Shown in pieces: positions 63,863 to 64,000 of a DNA stretch of 64,000 nt. Within the stretch, counting starts at the first letter, position 1. Every line of letters starts with the position of its first letter. Origin of the DNA: Umbilicaria muhlenbergii (taxonomy: Eukaryota > Ascomycota > Lecanoromycetes > Umbilicariales > Umbilicariaceae); NCBI GenBank assembly GCA_000611775.1, contig KK106981.1, positions 10,381,183 to 10,445,182 of the forward strand. The letters are read 5' to 3'. The notes under the pieces are model-generated. The model saw only the letters and a program-made list of their open reading frames with translations. It was not told the DNA's origin and searched no databases. A program made the position numbers and the translations under genes.

Positions 63863-64000
63863 CCACATGAAGTCTACAGAGCATCGGATAGGAAGAAGCA
63901 GCCAGGCCTTAAGGAGGAGATTACGCTGCATGCGCTACAAAACAATGGTACCTCAGGAAGCAGGCTTCCTGTGCGGGAACAAATAAAGCACTCTCTCATT

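Noticed and set aside
1-64000. CRISPR arrays or prokaryotic operon structure
   Set aside because: None seen; introns and gene content are fungal.

Overview
The window is nuclear DNA of a filamentous ascomycete (Pezizomycotina, most likely Dothideomycetes). The signs are short 45-125 nt introns with GTRNGT-type donors and CTRAY-like branch sites, a fungal NLR with a SesB-type esterase domain, a Pcl5-type Pho85 cyclin, PigL_N-type and DUF7924-type proteins, and long microsatellites between GC-rich genes. I rebuilt spliced models by hand. The multi-exon ones keep a single reading frame across their exons, except where I mark a gene as broken.

Layout. 1-1.9 kb is poor in genes, with one doubtful secreted ORF. 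1.9-9.3 kb holds an esterase-NACHT-WD40 NLR and a DHA1 drug/proton antiporter. 10-11.4 kb is a decayed polysaccharide deacetylase gene. 11.4-13 kb is simple-sequence DNA. 13-14.8 kb is a six-exon vacuolar-type Ca2+/H+ exchanger. 15-22.4 kb is largely non-coding and repeat-bearing, with one small secreted protein gene at 17.3-17.9 kb. 22.4-38.3 kb is mostly housekeeping: Pcl5-like cyclin, a DUF2461 gene split by a CpG-poor insertion, TYW3, a DUF7924 protein, glucokinase, an NAA50-like acetyltransferase and an Sgf11-type zinc-finger protein. 39-64 kb is accessory in character: two more DUF7924 proteins, three more members of the small secreted family, a PigL_N/ankyrin protein, an SDR, a SUMO-motif-rich SAP-like protein, a DUF3431 protein, and islands of CpG-depleted repeats.

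The most interesting content is a four-member family of small secreted proteins spread over 37 kb (17.3, 41.7, 42.8 and 53.6 kb). Its signature is N-x-N-[ND]-H-Q-x-T-[YW]-G-V, and all four genes share a phase-2 intron just after the signal peptide and first cysteine. I do not recognise the family; its form suggests secreted effectors or antimicrobial proteins. Secondary points are three divergent DUF7924 (PD-(D/E)xK-like) genes in one window, a C-to-T decay signature confined to CpG in repeats (unlike classical CpA-directed RIP), and two host genes caught while decaying.
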